DNA of 6,912 nt from Bacillota bacterium (GTDB taxonomy: Bacteria; Bacillota; Clostridia; Christensenellales; CAG-138). The translations under genes were made by a program, and so were the position numbers. Of the stretch, positions 6,276 to 6,912 are shown in pieces (within the stretch, counting starts at the first letter, position 1; each line of letters begins with the position of its first letter). The stretch spans positions 1-6,912 of the forward strand of contig JAEZGQ010000129.1 of assembly GCA_023416895.1 (NCBI GenBank), given 5' to 3'. A model generated the notes under the pieces. It was not told the DNA's origin, ran no database searches, and was given only the letters and a program-made list of their open reading frames with translations.

Positions 6276-6446
6276 ATGGAATCTGTCGGGTTTCAAATCA
6301 CGCTAGCGAACTTTTCGATGCACCTTGAGACGTTTCAGTAGTTTGCACCTACCGCAGTCGTACAATCGCTTAATCTTGTAAATGCGATAAAACAGGAATT
6401 TATTGCTAATAAAACAGGACGAAAAAAGAGGAACTTACCAGGATGA
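6276..6446 (+). pseudogene. Short reading frame interrupted by one TAG, in the gap before the SDR gene
   Basis: From ATG 6276 the frame encodes 21 residues (start MESVGFQITL) up to a TAG at 6339-6341. The same frame then stays open for 34 codons, including VVQSLNLVNAIKQEF, to a TGA at 6444-6446. That TGA overlaps the ATG at 6443 in the frame of the SDR gene (ATGA). A GGAG lies 10 nt before ATG 6276. I recognise no family. It may be a decayed gene remnant, two unrelated short frames, or simple noncoding leader. The rest of the 219-nt gap is AT-richer than the genes around it and shows only the inverted repeat at 6235-6268 and a TGCACCT repeat at 6319 and 6344; no convincing promoter was found. 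Confidence 0.2.
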
Positions 6447-6449
6447 TAA

Positions 6450-6460
6450 AGGGAGGTGAT
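6450..6460 (+). promoter_or_regulatory. Strong extended ribosome binding site that favours a TTG start
   Basis: AGGGAGGTGAT differs from the consensus complement of the 16S 3' end (AGGAGGTGAT) only by an extra G in the purine run. It ends 6 nt before TTG at 6467, a typical Firmicutes arrangement. The in-frame ATG at 6443 lies upstream of this site and would instead depend on AGAGGAA about 9 nt before it. Confidence 0.7.
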
Positions 6461-6466
6461 AACATT

Positions 6467-6912
6467 TTGCACAAGGTGTTGATTGTAGGCGGTAATGGGT
6501 TCGTCGGCGGGAGGCTCTGGCAAGTGGGTGTCAATCTGGGTCATACCGTTGCGGTGCTTGACCGTTTGGAACAGTGCAAGATAGAGGGTTGTGCTTATTA
6601 CCGGTGCGACATCAGCAGGTATGACGAGGTAGAGGAAGCCTGTGCAGCCTTTCGTCCCAATCTTGTGATCAACGTTGCCGCTATCGCGGATATAGATGTG
6701 GCTCAGCAACAGCAAAGCCTCGCTTACGCGGTGAATGTGACGGGTGCTAAAAATTGCGCGCGGGCGGCGAAAAAAATTGGTGCCGGTTACGTGTATTTTT
6801 CCTCGGACGCGGTGTTCAGCGGCGCCGGCGCGCCATATACAGAGCAGTCATTGCCCTCACCGGTGAACTATTATGGGGAAACAAAGCGCTTGGCTGAGGA
6901 AGCGGTGCTTAC
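6467..6912 (+). CDS. RmlD-like NAD(P)-dependent sugar-nucleotide reductase/epimerase (SDR), 3' truncated
   Basis: Read from TTG 6467 the first 148 residues are present and the frame is open to the window edge. KVLIVGGNGFVGGRL (3-17) holds the extended-SDR GxxGxxG cofactor loop (G8, G11, G14), and D32 ends the second strand. VINVAAIADIDVAQ (67-80) and the following YAVNVTGAKN match the RmlD pattern. FSSDAVFSG (111-119), then PYTEQ, precede Y136-x3-K140 (YYGETK), the catalytic Tyr/Lys pair. This resembles dTDP-4-dehydrorhamnose reductase and related sugar-nucleotide enzymes; about half is missing, so the exact reaction is open. TTG is chosen because it follows a strong SD and places the glycine loop at residue 8. 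ATG 6443 is an alternative adding 8 residues. The 219-nt gap suggests it may not share a function with the upstream operon. Confidence 0.8.
   Translation, partial: MHKVLIVGGNGFVGGRLWQVGVNLGHTVAVLDRLEQCKIEGCAYYRCDISRYDEVEEACAAFRPNLVINVAAIADIDVAQQQQSLAYAVNVTGAKNCARAAKKIGAGYVYFSSDAVFSGAGAPYTEQSLPSPVNYYGETKRLAEEAVL

Noticed and set aside
6319..6350. Direct repeat TGCACCT at 6319-6325 and 6344-6350
   Set aside because: Only two 7-bp copies 25 bp apart, with no flanking mobile-element features; chance is sufficient.
6342..6410. Possible promoter for the SDR gene around TACAAT (6356-6365 area) or TTGTAA
   Set aside because: The -10-like hexamers lack a -35 of acceptable match at 16-18 nt, so no promoter is called.
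6335..6715. Minus-strand open frame of 126 codons across the gap and the SDR gene
   Set aside because: It is antisense to the SDR gene, whose cofactor and YxxxK motifs are clear on the plus strand; the composition looks like a shadow.
1..6912. Mobile element, CRISPR array, tRNA, rRNA or origin
   Set aside because: No transposase motif, spaced direct repeats, tRNA cloverleaf or iteron-like cluster was seen on either strand.

Overview
The window reads as part of a carbohydrate-use locus from a Gram-positive bacterium, most likely a Bacillota (Firmicutes) anaerobe of clostridial type. The evidence is the strong Shine-Dalgarno (SD) sites (AAGGAGGT before the GH172 gene, GGGAGGTGAT before the last gene), a probable TTG start, short intergenic gaps, and a gene set typical of sugar clusters in gut or rumen Firmicutes. 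I cannot name a species. There is no RNA gene, CRISPR array or insertion sequence that I can support.

Layout. (1) 1-519, plus strand: the C-terminal part of an ADP-ribosylglycohydrolase-family protein, cut by the left edge. (2) 546-576: a perfect 10-bp hairpin between convergent genes, probably a bidirectional terminator. (3) 3822 down to 605, minus strand: a three-gene operon read in the order amidohydrolase, GH172/DUF2961 glycoside hydrolase, BadF/BcrA-type (N-acetylglucosamine-kinase-like) sugar kinase, with gaps of 27 and 32 nt. (4) 3823-3947: a divergent control region with overlapping, nearly mirror-symmetric promoters around a 14-bp AT palindrome. (5) 3948-6247, plus strand: a Gfo/Idh/MocA oxidoreductase followed 17 nt later by a GatZ/KbaZ-family protein (tagatose-bisphosphate aldolase 'non-catalytic' subunit family). 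(6) 6248-6466: an AT-richer gap holding an inverted repeat over the gatZ-like stop codon and a short interrupted reading frame. (7) 6467 to the right edge: the N-terminal half of an RmlD-like NAD(P)-dependent sugar-nucleotide reductase/epimerase (SDR).

How the genes may work together (inference). All five complete proteins lack a visible signal peptide, so the chemistry looks cytoplasmic. GH172 would release a furanose sugar from an imported oligosaccharide or dianhydride. The kinase would phosphorylate a sugar, the Gfo/Idh/MocA enzyme would oxidise or reduce a sugar carbon, the amidohydrolase could open a lactone or cleave a related ester or amide, and the GatZ-like protein could epimerise a ketose or keto-acid phosphate. 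No transporter, transcription factor or catalytic aldolase subunit (GatY/KbaY) lies in the window, so the substrate stays open. The most interesting point is this combination: GH172, an uncharacterised amidohydrolase and a GatZ-like protein without GatY, driven from one shared divergent promoter.
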